From Microvelia longipes (lineage: Eukaryota; Arthropoda; Insecta; Hemiptera; Veliidae): DNA of 64,000 nt. The DNA is taken from contig JACMZG010001914.1 of assembly GCA_018340805.1 (NCBI GenBank), positions 49,143,218 to 49,207,217 on the forward strand, read 5' to 3'. The number at the start of each line of letters is the position of its first letter. Within the stretch, counting starts at the first letter, position 1. This document shows, piece by piece, positions 1 to 10,700 of the stretch. A program made the position numbers and the translations under genes. Below the pieces are notes generated by a model. It searched no databases and was not told where the DNA came from. It saw nothing but the letters and a program-made list of their open reading frames with translations.

Positions 1-187
1 GGACATATGGAACTTGCTTCAGCTGGGGATACCTTCCTATACAATTGTTTGTATTTACAACTGAGAATATTTGTCGTGTAGTGTCCACAGTGTGTTTGCT
101 CTGAGGAAACCACAGGGGTGATCTTCTCCGGTGGTCGCTATGCCATATAGACTCTATATGTATATGTATGTATCCTCTATTAGAGGA

Positions 188-2148
188 TAGAGTGAGGAAG
201 GTTTCTGCTAGCGACAATGGTTGAAATTTAGAGCGAGGAAGGTTTCTGCTAGCGACAATGGTTGAAATATAGAGCGGGGAAGGTTTCTGATAGCGACAAT
301 GGTTGAAATTAGAGCGGGGAAGGTTTCTGATAGCGACAATGGTCGAGAAAGGTTTCTGTAGCGAGGTTGAAATATAGAGCGGGGAAGGTTTCTGATAGCG
401 ACAATGGTTGAAATATATTTCTGATAGCGACAATGGATGAATATAGAGCGAGGAAGGTTGATAGCGATGAAATAGCAAGGAAGGTTTCTGATAGCGACAA
501 TGGTGAAATTAGAGCGAGGAAGGTATAGCGACGCAAGGAAGGTTTCTGACAGCGACAATGGTTGAAATTAGAGCGGGGAAGGTTTCTGCTAGCGACAATG
601 GTTGAAATATAGAGCGAGGAAGGTTTCTGCTAGCGAATGGTTGAATATAGTGCGAGGAAGGTTTCTGCTAACAATGGTTGAAATATAGAGCGAGGAAGGT
701 TTCTGCTAGCGACAATGGTTGAAATATAGAGCTCTGCTAGCGACAATGGTTGAAATAGAGCGAGGAAGGTTAGCGACAATGGGGAAAGGTTTCTGATAGC
801 GACAATGGTTGAAATTTAGAGCGGGGAAGGTTTCTGATAGCGACAATGGTTGAAATATAGAGCGAGAAGGTTTCTGCTAGCGACAATGGTTGAAATATAG
901 AGCGGGAAGGTTTCTGATAGCGACAATGGTTGAAATATAGAGCGAGGAAGGTTTCTGATAGCGACAATGGATGAAATTTAGAGCGAGGAAGGTTTCTGAT
1001 AGCGACAATGGTTGAAATATAGTGCGAGGAAGGTTTCTGATAGCGACAATGGTTGAAATTTAGAGCGGGGAAGGTTTCTGATAGCGACAATGGTTGAAAT
1101 TTAGAGCGGGGAAGGTTTCTGCTAGCGACAATGTTGAAATATAGAGCGGGGAAGGTTGCTAGCGACAATGGTTGAAATTTAGAGCGGGGGAAGGTTTCTG
1201 ATAGCGACAATGGTGAAATATAGAGCGAAAGGTGATAGCGACTGAAATTAGAGCGAGGAAGTTTCTGATAGCGACGATGGTTGAAATATAGAGCAAGGAA
1301 GGTTTCTGATAGCGACAATGGTTGAAATATAGAGCGAGGAAGGTTTCTGATAGCGACGAAGGTTGAAATATAGAGCAAGGAAGGTTTCTGATAGCGACAA
1401 TGGTTGAAATTTAGAGCGGGGAAGGTTTCTGCTAGCGACAATGGTTGAAATATAGAGCGGGGAAGGTTTCTGATAGCGACAATGGTTGAAATATAGAGCG
1501 AGGAAGGTTTCTGATAGCGACGATGGTTGAAATATAGAGCAAGGAAGGTTTCTGATAGCGACAATGGTTGAAATTTAGAGCGGGGAAGGTTTCTGCTAGC
1601 GACAATGGTTGAAATATAGAGCGAGGAAGGTTCTGCTAGCGACAATGGTTGAAATATAGTGCGAGGAAGGTTTCTGCTAGCGACAATGGTTGAAATATAG
1701 AGCGAGGAAGGTTTCTGCTAGCGACAATGGTTGAAATATAGTGCGAGGAAGGTTTCTGATAGCGACAATGGTTGAAAATATAGAGCGAGGAAGGTTTCTG
1801 CTAGCGACAATGGTTGAAATATAGAGCGAGGAAGGTTTCTGCTAGCGACAATGGTTGAAATATAGAGCGGGGAAGGTTTCTGATAGCGACAATGGTTGAA
1901 ATATAGAGCGAGGAAGGTTTCTGATAGCGACAATGGTTGAAATATAGAGCGAGAAAGGTTTCTGCTAGCGACAATGGTTGAAATATAGAGCGGGGAAGGT
2001 TTCTGCTAGCGACAATTGTTGAAATATAGAGCGGGGAAGGTTTCTGCTAGCGACAATGGTTGAAATATAGAGCGAGGAAGGTTTCTGCTAGCGACAATGG
2101 TTGAAATATAGAGCGAGGAAGGTTTCTGCTAGCGACAATGGTCGAAAT
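188..2148 (+). repeat. 41-bp minisatellite array, about 47 copies
   Basis: The unit contains GGTTTCTGCTAGCGACAATG followed by GTTGAAATATAGAGCGAGGAA; spacing of well-kept copies is exactly 41 bp (for example 2041 to 2082). Main variants are GCTAGCGAC versus GATAGCGAC and GAGGAAGG versus GGGGAAGG. Copies in 340-560 and 1140-1260 are shortened by many small deletions; copies after 1600 are clean. Long open frames on the minus strand here (up to 291 codons) are products of the repeat. It may lie in an upstream RYK intron. Confidence 0.95.
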
Positions 2149-3000
2149 ATATAAACGTATATTCTCTGGTCTAAAATTTTAACATAAAAAACTGGTTTAT
2201 ATAATTTTACAAGTATTTACCCTTACACCCGTAGAAATATTATTACTTAAGGACCCCTATCGGTTGAATTTTGAAACATTGGAAAATCAACTTAATTATC
2301 GTGTATTATTAATATAATTAAATAAAAATAAAAGTCTCTGTTAATGGTTACTTATATAATACAACTTAGCTACAGCTTGGGCTGATTTAATCCTATAAAG
2401 TTATGAAGTAATATTGCAAAGTTACTATGCATTATGGATTATAAAATGGTATATTATTATTATAGAACTTAAAAAAAAACACTGTACAATGAGCCAACTT
2501 TTTTCATTTATAACCTTAACTCACTCTTGGTGAGTTACAGTGATATGTTACACAGAGCCCATAAGAGCCCCAAAAAGATGTTGCAATCCTGTCAATGTAT
2601 TGAGATAGTATATGTCTCTTCTAGTGATATATAACTATACATACATCCGCAGAGTATTGGTTTGGCTGACCACAATTTATAAGTGTATTCCTCTATCTGT
2701 AATCACCGTACATAAAGGTGGATGTTGGAGGTGCACTTTTGTAAAATTATGATGATATTTACTTGTAAAATTATGACCTGGTGGTGTTAAGATCATTTGT
2801 ATCTGAGCCTTATTAGTAGCATGACAGTTCTCAAGGTTTTTTTATATTGAACTTTTAGCGAATTTTACTTTTCGGTATAATAGAAATTATTCATTAACAA
2901 TTTTACCTACGGTATAAATGAGGAAAATCGCAATATGAGGTTATTGTGTTTGCGAAAACCGGGGGGTCACCTAAATCATCCGTTTTAGAAATTTTTAAGA
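2149..3000. other. AT-rich non-coding sequence, part repeat-derived
   Basis: No coding potential seen. A stretch at 2540-2640 resembles, in reverse, the termini of the TCATAGAGATATATACTAGA elements at 28.9, 55.8 and 59.1 kb. From about 2930 it runs into a dispersed repeat. Confidence 0.5.
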
Positions 3001-3240
3001 CCTCATAAGAGGTTTTTACATAGTTGTATGTGTGTGCGTCTGTTATCATCGTCTCCCAATGTATTTTTGCTAGAAAGTTGAAACTTGGTACGGAAATTAA
3101 TCTTTAGGTCTAGTTGTGCTAGCCGGAAAATAATGTTTAGACGTCATTAATCCGTAATAATGACAAAACCAAAATTTTAAAGATCCATAAATCGCGGAAA
3201 ATGTTGTGATAGATTTGACGCGTATAAAGTATATGACATA
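2930..3240 (+). repeat. Dispersed repeat, copy 1
   Basis: It shares with 21490-21890 an ordered series of words: GTGTTTGCGAAAA, a short polypurine GAGGTTTTTACA, GTGTGTCTGTTATCATCG, TTGAAACTT and CTAGTTGTGCTAG/CGGAAAAT. It ends at a TA microsatellite. No terminal repeats or coding region are visible, so the class is unknown. Confidence 0.6.
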
Positions 3241-3241
3241 T

Positions 3242-3271
3242 ATGACACGTATAGTATAGTATAGTATATAC

Positions 3272-3330
<59 letters not shown>
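3242..3330. repeat. TA microsatellite
   Basis: Almost pure alternating TA. Others of the same kind are at 3975-4060, 15078-15171, 22559-22635, 22778-22977, 34700-34804, 39843-39900, 43543-43588, 44284-44456, 54637-54751 and 58530-58656. Apparent Tyr-Ile open frames over them are artefacts. Confidence 0.95.
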
Positions 3331-3332
<2 letters not shown>

Positions 3333-3334
3333 TT

Positions 3335-3950
3335 TTTTTTATTTATATAATTTTACAACCATCAAATTTACAAGCAATTCTTAGTTTAGTCAAAAAATTC
3401 ACTTTACATTACAAATGAGAAAAAAAAACAGAAAAAAATTACAAATTATTAAAGTTCAAATTAAAATAATCATTTAGTTCATACATAGGATTAAGCAATA
3501 ATACTTCTTTGACTTTGTTTAAGCATTTTTGAGGTTTTAGAGCTCTTATACCATCTGGTAGGTGATTATATATTTTTATTTCCATGAAACTAGGACCTTT
3601 GTAGGTTTTATTAAGTCTTACTGGTGGTAGTTTGAGGTCACAAACCTCTCCTAGTCTCGTAGCGATGGAGATCACCTTGTTTTTGTTTAGTGCCCCAAAT
3701 TCCTCAAAACATGCTTTAAACATTCCATAATATATAAAGCCATAGACTCATTAATTCTCCATTGACAAAGAGAGGTTTGCAAGTTTCTATTTGTTTAACT
3801 CCCTCTAGTATACGGATAGCTCTTTTTTGTAGCAGAAAAACATCTTTAGTAGATGAGCAAGAGCCCCATAGTCTTAATCCGTATCGTAATCTGCTTTCAA
3901 AGTTAGAGAAGTAAACAATTTTCAAAACTTGCTGAGATATAATACTTTTT
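3335..3950 (-). mobile_element. LINE reverse-transcriptase 3' end, frameshifted
   Basis: On the minus strand 3925-3716 reads SRLRYGLRLWG and FLLQKRAIRILEGV, and 3723-3439 continues with KIYNHLPDGIRAL and ends NPMYELNDYFNLNF, then stop. This is the C-terminal part of a Jockey/CR1-type LINE polyprotein (LRYG..LWG, LQKRAIR, LYN.LP). A frameshift near 3720 separates the halves. An AATAAA-like tail lies near 3335 on the same strand. Confidence 0.8.
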
Positions 3951-4008
3951 CTCTGCTCTTCTACTCAGCATTAGTATATATATGTATATATATGTATATA
4001 TATATATA

Positions 4009-4048
<40 letters not shown>

Positions 4049-4184
4049 TATATATATATGACCAACATATGTGCCAAGTTTCATCTCATTATCAGCATTA
4101 GTTCAATTTTTATTGATTGACTTGTATACTTAAAAAAAAATTGGTAAATAACCCGATTGAGTTTAATTTCGTACCCCTTAACAT

Positions 4185-4440
4185 AATAAATAAGTATACT
4201 ATGTTTCGTTTCTATACGGCAAGTTTATCTATGGTTTTTGTTGGATCATATAAGTTAAGCAGCATTGAGCGTGGTCAGTGCCTGGATAAATGACCACTAG
4301 GAATGAAACGAATGTATTATATTAGTTGGAAGACGTGTTATTGCTGATTTGTTTTTTCTGGAGCGTAGCGCTACCGATGTGATGCGGAAAAGTTCCGCGG
4401 TACCCCGTACCGATTTTTGTTAATTATTTTTGTTACTGGA
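4185..4440 (+). mobile_element. 5S rRNA-derived SINE, copy 1
   Basis: Bases 4243-4310 read GGATCATATAAGTTAAGCAG, then GCGTGGTCAGTGCCTGGATA and TGACCACTAGGAAT. They follow the internal promoter (A box, intermediate element, C box) of eukaryotic 5S rRNA in order. The 5' flank (AATAAATAAGTATACTA, TTTCGT) and the 3' end (GTACCCCGTACCGATTTTT) match the minus-strand copy at 48355-48658. It lies in the intron or flank just before RYK exon a. The body is a non-5S sequence. Confidence 0.75.
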
Positions 4441-4464
4441 GGTTAAAACTAATGAATGATTTAG

Positions 4465-4708
4465 GTGCCGTACTTGATCTCTATGGAGGTATCAGACCTA
4501 GTAGCTTTGAAAGCTCCCAGACTGAACATATCACAGGAAGGTACAGTACCAACCCAGGTTCAAACCTTTGCCGTTGAACTCATCTGTACCGGGAGAGTGG
4601 ACGCTGAGATAGACGTTACCATTATAGTTGCTGTCTCGCTCAGGCCTACCCAACATCATGCCAACTTTACCAGATTGAACTTCAAGAGGAGAAAGATCTG
4701 TCTTAGAG
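4465..4708 (+). CDS. RYK: RYK exon a: C-terminal half of the WIF domain
   Basis: The exon opens after the acceptor ttag at 4461-4464 with VPYLISMEVSDL and closes at GAG|gtttgt. It carries NISQEGTVPT, the ELICTG cysteine segment and NFKRRKIC, all typical of the RYK WIF fold. Asn-Ile-Ser and Asn-Phe-Thr are possible N-glycosylation sites. It ends in phase 1: one G is carried into the next exon. The start at 4465 is chosen because VPY...V aligns with the family before the first conserved beta strand; an alternative AG a few codons later would lose this. Confidence 0.9.
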
Positions 4709-7700
4709 GTTTGTTAAATTACAGAATATGGTTTAATTATTTATAATTATTATGTTATAGTAATGCTGGCTGGAGGGATTAAGAGGTATTTAAATCTGCT
4801 GGTCATAGAGTTATAGTACTGGAGATGATAATGAGCCAAACTCTACTGGAGTACTGGAATGATAATGAGCAAACTCTTACTGGAGATGATATAGTCTTTA
4901 GTTACTGGAGATGATAATGAGCCAAACTCTTTAGTTATAGTTACTGGAGATGATAATGAGCCAAACTCTTTAGTTATAGATGATAATGAGCCAAACTCTT
5001 TAGTTATAGTTACTGGAGATGATAATGAGCCAAACTCTTTAGTTATAGTTACTGGAGAAATAATGAGCCAAACTCTTTAGTTATAGTTCTGGAGATGATA
5101 ATGAGCCAAACTCTTTAGTTATAGTTACTGGAGATGATAATGAGCCAAACTCTTAGTTATGTTACTGGAGATGATTAATGAGCCAAACTCTTTAGTATAG
5201 TTACTGGAGATGATAATGAGCCAAACTCTTTAGTTATAGTTACTGGAGATGATAATGAGCCAAACTCTTTAGTTATAGTTACTGGAGATGATAATGAGCC
5301 AAACTCTTTAGTTATAGTTACTGGAGATGATAAATGAGCCAAACTCTTTAGTTATAGTTACTGGAGATGATAATGAGCCAAACTCTTTAGTTATAGTTAC
5401 TGGAGATGATAATGAGCCAAACTCTTTAGTTATAGTTACTGGAGATGATAATGAGCCAAACTCTTTAGTTATAGTTACTGGGATGATAATGAGCCAAACT
5501 CTTTAGTTATAGTTACTGGAGATGATAATGAGCCAAACTCTTTAGTTATAGTTACTGGAGATGATAATGAGCCAAACTCTTAAAAAGTAAGATTAATTTG
5601 AAAGAGATTAAACTATTAAAGGAAGCTTTAAAAAAGTCATCAAAACTGCCTCAAAACTTTTTATTTTAGATATATTTTCCTCAAATAAAATGTAAACTTT
5701 TTCTTAAATTAAACTTTTTGATTAACTTTTTTAATTTACAAAAAAATTTTGTAAATTAAATCTACTAGAGTGTTGACATGGTTAGTTATATGACGTATCC
5801 AATTCCATTTACCCTATCTAATATCATTTACCTTAACCTTAATGATTGTTCAATGCGACTATTCATGTTTTGCAAAATTCGGTAGTATCAAATGATATAT
5901 GTTTTTTTGCCAAGCATGATGGCGGTAAGAGAGCACCGCTCCTTTCTGGTAAATACGGAATTTTAATTGAAGGTCAAAGTAAGTTTAGGCTCTGTCGGCG
6001 CCCTGATGAGTTAGACGTAACGAAACAGAGTGGGACATGACATCATGTCGAGCCATCAAGTATGACGAATGTCGAATGTTGGAACAGTTCCCAGATGTAG
6101 CATTGCATTTTGCTTGTTACATTTCCTTGGTGTCTCTCGCACAATTATATTGTGTCAACAATTCATGCGTTGTAAAACTCGGTATTATCAAATGATATAA
6201 CAAAAAATATATATATTTCAGATCCTAATGGAGCAGTAAGTGAGGAGAAGACTCTTATAGAAGAGGAAGGTCCAGTTAGCTACATAGCTATCAGCTGTGC
6301 TGCTTTCCTAGCAACGCTAGTTGTTATAGCTCTACTAGCCTGCTATATGAGAACTAGCAAGTCACGTCTTCATAGCTCCAGGTAACTTGGCCTTTACAAA
6401 ATTTACTTACTTGTCTACAACAATTAAGTGGTGCACATTACTCCCTACTTTTTCACATAGCGCTTTTGGTGTTTTCCGACGTTTTTTTTCCGGCGAGCGA
6501 TTTCGCAGCGTATTTTTGTCGTAGCGGGTCGGGACCGGGTGCGTTCTCTTCCGGAGACTCTGAATTTTTCGAAAATTACCATTTTATGGCTTTCCGGCCG
6601 AGTTTCGGCTTTCCGGTGAGCACCGGAAGTGGAGGCAACTTTACGGAATTTAAGGAAATCGAGTTTAAATTGCAAAAGTCGTCCGATCCGGAAAATTCAA
6701 ATTGGGTCGTGTATCTGACGGAAAATGAAGGGACGTCCCCGCTGACACTAGGGGTCTATCTCTGATAGTAACCCCGTCAACGTAAAAAAACCGGTCCAGA
6801 CTCCGGATTTTCGATTACGTGCCGAGTCGCGGGGAAACGTCGTATTTAAACCGGAAAAGTGCCGTTCGATTCAGCTACTCCGGCTGAATAAAAAAGTCCG
6901 CGACAGGGGTATGAAAATGTTTTCCGGTATACCAGAAAATCCGGTTTGAAGTTTTTCTAGATTTTGACAAACTTTGACAACGTTTTTCCGGGTCAAGGGT
7001 TGGAGCTAGCGCTTCCGTTACTATGGGCGACCCCCCCTATTTCGGGGATGGGCTACAACTTTTATCCGAAGAATTTTCGCCTACGGCCCCCGGGGGCGGC
7101 GCTATAAAGAAATTTCGATTTTCGACATTTGGGCTTTTTTAGTTTTTCCGCCGGAAAGTGGCTTAAAATTGAGATTTCGAAATCGGGCTTTTTGGGGTAT
7201 TTAGTGGACAAAAGGGCCTATCGATCCATCCCGGTTCCGTTTCTTAGCTATGTTTCGTTTCCGAGATATAAGTTTCCAAAGTCGAAAAATTTTCGGACAA
7301 TTTAAGTTCAAAATTTTTAGGACCGACACGCAAATGTGATATAGCCGTTGGATGTAGGCGTTTTAACCGATCTTTTTGAAACCGGTGCGGTTGTTTAGTC
7401 GATAGGTTGGCATTTTCGGAACGGACAATCATAACGCTGGCATTTCCGGTTTTGATACTTCCGGGTTCAAGTCTTTTGAAAATTACATAAGTGTGAAAAA
7501 AAATTCCGAAATCGGTGCGTTTTTTAATGCGGTTTTGTTGGTACATCGGTTGGTTACAATATCCTAAATTTTCTTTGTCTTAAAATTTTCCGGTTAGGCG
7601 CCATAATAAAATTTCCGGTAGAAAACGTTCGAAATTTCAAAAAATCATATCTCGGTTCCTATTTGAGATAATTGAACCGGACAACTTGCATTAGTTTTCG

Positions 7701-10700
7701 TATTTATGTTTATGGAAAAAAATACTTGCCATATGCCACGGTCCGCCATCCTGGCATTTATATGGCAAAATAGAGATGGCGGCGATTTTTCGGATTTCGA
7801 GACTCTGTGGAAGGCAAAATATTAGAGATAGAGAAAAAAATTAAATTACACGGAGTTAGTACTTTAATTATCTACCTATTGCAGTGGGTAACAATTTTGT
7901 ACCATGTACTAACGGTATCGTTTATGGGGTCACTAACTTTCAAACCGCTATAACTCCGTTCCGGTTGGTGGTAGAGAGTTGGGACAAAATACGTAATTTG
8001 AGGCGTCACGTGATCAAAAAGGACCAATAAATTAAAGTTTTTCAAAATTTTTCGTTTTCCCGCCAGAATTTTTTAACATGATTTTTGAGCCATTTTTAAA
8101 GAGGTGTTTTCGCCGGTCAGCAAAGGCGTTTTTGTGACACTACTTAGAATTTAACTATTAGCCGTTTTAAATAGTCAACAATATTCTGGGTGTAGTAGCA
8201 ATATTTTAAACTTGATCAAATGGCGGGAATTTTTTTTATTTTTGGCGGGAAACCGGCTATACTTAAGGAACCAAAATGTTTGAAAATTGGATTTCTGAGA
8301 TAGCCATTCTTTGGGCATTGACCAGGACTAAAAATCTGTCGAGGGAAATATTTTTGCCATATCCGGCTTGGCCGCCATCTTGGATTTTATATCAAAACTT
8401 CGATGGGGTCTATCTCAGCTATTTATAAAGATATTAGAGTAAAAATAGTCTCTAACTGTTTGTATCGGCTATCTGAACAACTTTTATTTCAAAGTCTTTT
8501 TCCTACAAGTTTTAGTTTCGGCTATAGAGGTCATTGAAAAACAAAATCACATTGTTTCACTTTTGGCAGCCTGTAAGTCGTTACAAGTAAAAGGTATTAA
8601 AATATGTGAATCACAAAAGAGTAAGATTACTTAAATAACTTTCCAACAATACCAATATCGTTAGGGTGCATAATATAATTAAGAAAAAATTAAACAAAAT
8701 TTTGATATTAAATGCTGTACTGATAAATAAATGCACATAGGCGAGCGAAGCAAGCCCAAGGGTCTTATTTTATATTTATTATTAAATATTCTATGTTAGG
8801 TGTTGATAAATAAACATACAAAGGCGAGCGAAGCGAGCCCAAAGATATTATTTATATTTCTTATTCAATGCTTTAATTTAGGTACTGATAAATAACAAAG
8901 GCGAGCGAAGCGAGCCCAAGGATATTATTTTATATTTTTTTTTATTTAATGCTTTAATTTAGGTACTGATAAATAAACACATAAAGGCGAGCGAAGCGAG
9001 CCCAAGGGTTTTTATTTTATATTTATTATTAAATATTCTATGTTAGGTGTTGATATATAAACACACAAAGGCGAGCGAAGCGAGCCCAAGGATATTATTT
9101 TATATTTTTTTATTTAATGCTTTAATTTAGGTACTGATAAATAAACACAAAAAGGCGAGCGAAGCGAGCCCAAGGGTTTTGGGCTTGGAATATTATTATT
9201 AAATATTCTATGTTAGGTGTTGATATATAAACACATAGGCGAGCGAAGCGAGCCCAAGGATATTATTTTATATTTCTTTTATTCAATGCTTTAATTTAGG
9301 TACTGATAAATAAACACAAAAAGGCGAGCGAAGCGAGCCCAAAGGAAATTATTCTTTTTTTATTCAATGCTTTAATTTAGGGGATAAATAAACACATAAA
9401 GGCGAGCGAAGCGAGCCCAAGGGTTTATTTTATATTTATTTAATATTCTATGTTAGGTGTTGATATATAACACACAAAGGCGAGCGAAGCGAGCCCAAGG
9501 ATATTATTTTATATTTTTTTTATTGAATGCTTTAATTTAGGTACTGATAAATAAACATAAAGGAGCGAAGCGAGCCCAAGGTTTTTATTTTATATTTATT
9601 ATTAAATATTCTATGTTAGGTGTTGATATATAAACACACAAAGGCGAGCGAAGCGAGCCCAAGGATATTATTTTATATTTTTTTTATTTAATGCTTTAAT
9701 TTAGGTACTGATAAATAAACACAAAAAGGCGAGCGAAGCGAGCCCAAGAAATTATTCTCTTTTTTTATTCAATGCTTTAATTTAGGGGCTGATAAATAAA
9801 CACATAAAGGCGAGCGAAGCGAGCCCAAGGGTTTATTTTTATATTTATTTATATTCTATGTTAGGTGTTGATATATAAACACACAAAGGCGAGCGAAGCG
9901 AGCCCAAGGATATTATTTTATATTTTTTTATTGAATGCTTTAATTTAGGTACTGATAAATAAACACATTAAGGCGAGCGAAGCGAGCCAAGGGTTTTATT
10001 TTATTTATTATTATATATTCTATGTTAGGTGTTGATATATAAACACACAAAGGCGAGCGAAGCGAGCCCAAGGATATTATTTTATATTTTTTTTATTGAA
10101 TGCTTTAATTTAGGTACTGATAAATAAACACATTAAGGCGAGCGAAGCGAGCCCAAGGGTTTTTATTTTATATTTATTATTATATATTCTATGTTAGGTG
10201 TTGATATATAAACACACAAAGGCGAGCGAAGCGAGCCCAAGGATATTATTTCATATTTTTTTTAATGCTTTAATTTAGGTACTGATAAATAAACACATAA
10301 AGGCGAGCGAAGCGAGCCCAAGGATATTATTTTATATTTATCATTAAGTATTTTATGATAGGTGTTGATAAATAAACATACGAAGGCGAGCGAAGCGAGC
10401 CCAAGGATATTATTCCATATTTTTTTTATTCAATGCTTTAATTTATGACTTTTTATATATTAAAGTAAATGAATGATGTTGAATCTACTTTTGGTAACGT
10501 ATGATTTTACAATTCTGAATAATTATCTTTGAATTGAATATTTTACAATTGAATATTTATCCTATGCATTTGTGTGCACTCATGACTGCAGTGAAGCTGC
10601 AGCCGCCAAGGCTGCGCCAAAGGCGCAGTCTTTTTATATATTATTGTTTACATGTGGCTGCAGCGAAGCTGCAGCCGTCATATACTGCGCCGAAGGCGCA

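Noticed and set aside
770..2148. Long minus-strand open frames (up to 291 codons) over the first array
   Set aside because: They only read the 41-bp repeat through all three phases; composition is periodic and no start, splice or homology supports a protein.
188..2148. CRISPR array
   Set aside because: No unique spacers between repeats, units are contiguous, and the context is an animal genome; the same holds for the other arrays.
4243..4310. Genuine 5S rRNA gene
   Set aside because: Only the internal-promoter part is 5S-like, it diverges at many positions, and the flanks are shared with a second dispersed copy.
4800..5582. In-frame 13-residue repeat (TGDDNEPNSLVIV) as a repeat-protein exon
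   Set aside because: Indels break the frame in many copies and the array lies between two exons that join without it.
6445..6765. Overlapping 76- and 99-codon frames in the TTCCGG-rich block
   Set aside because: Opposed frames on both strands, no domain, and no flanking splice sites that fit RYK.
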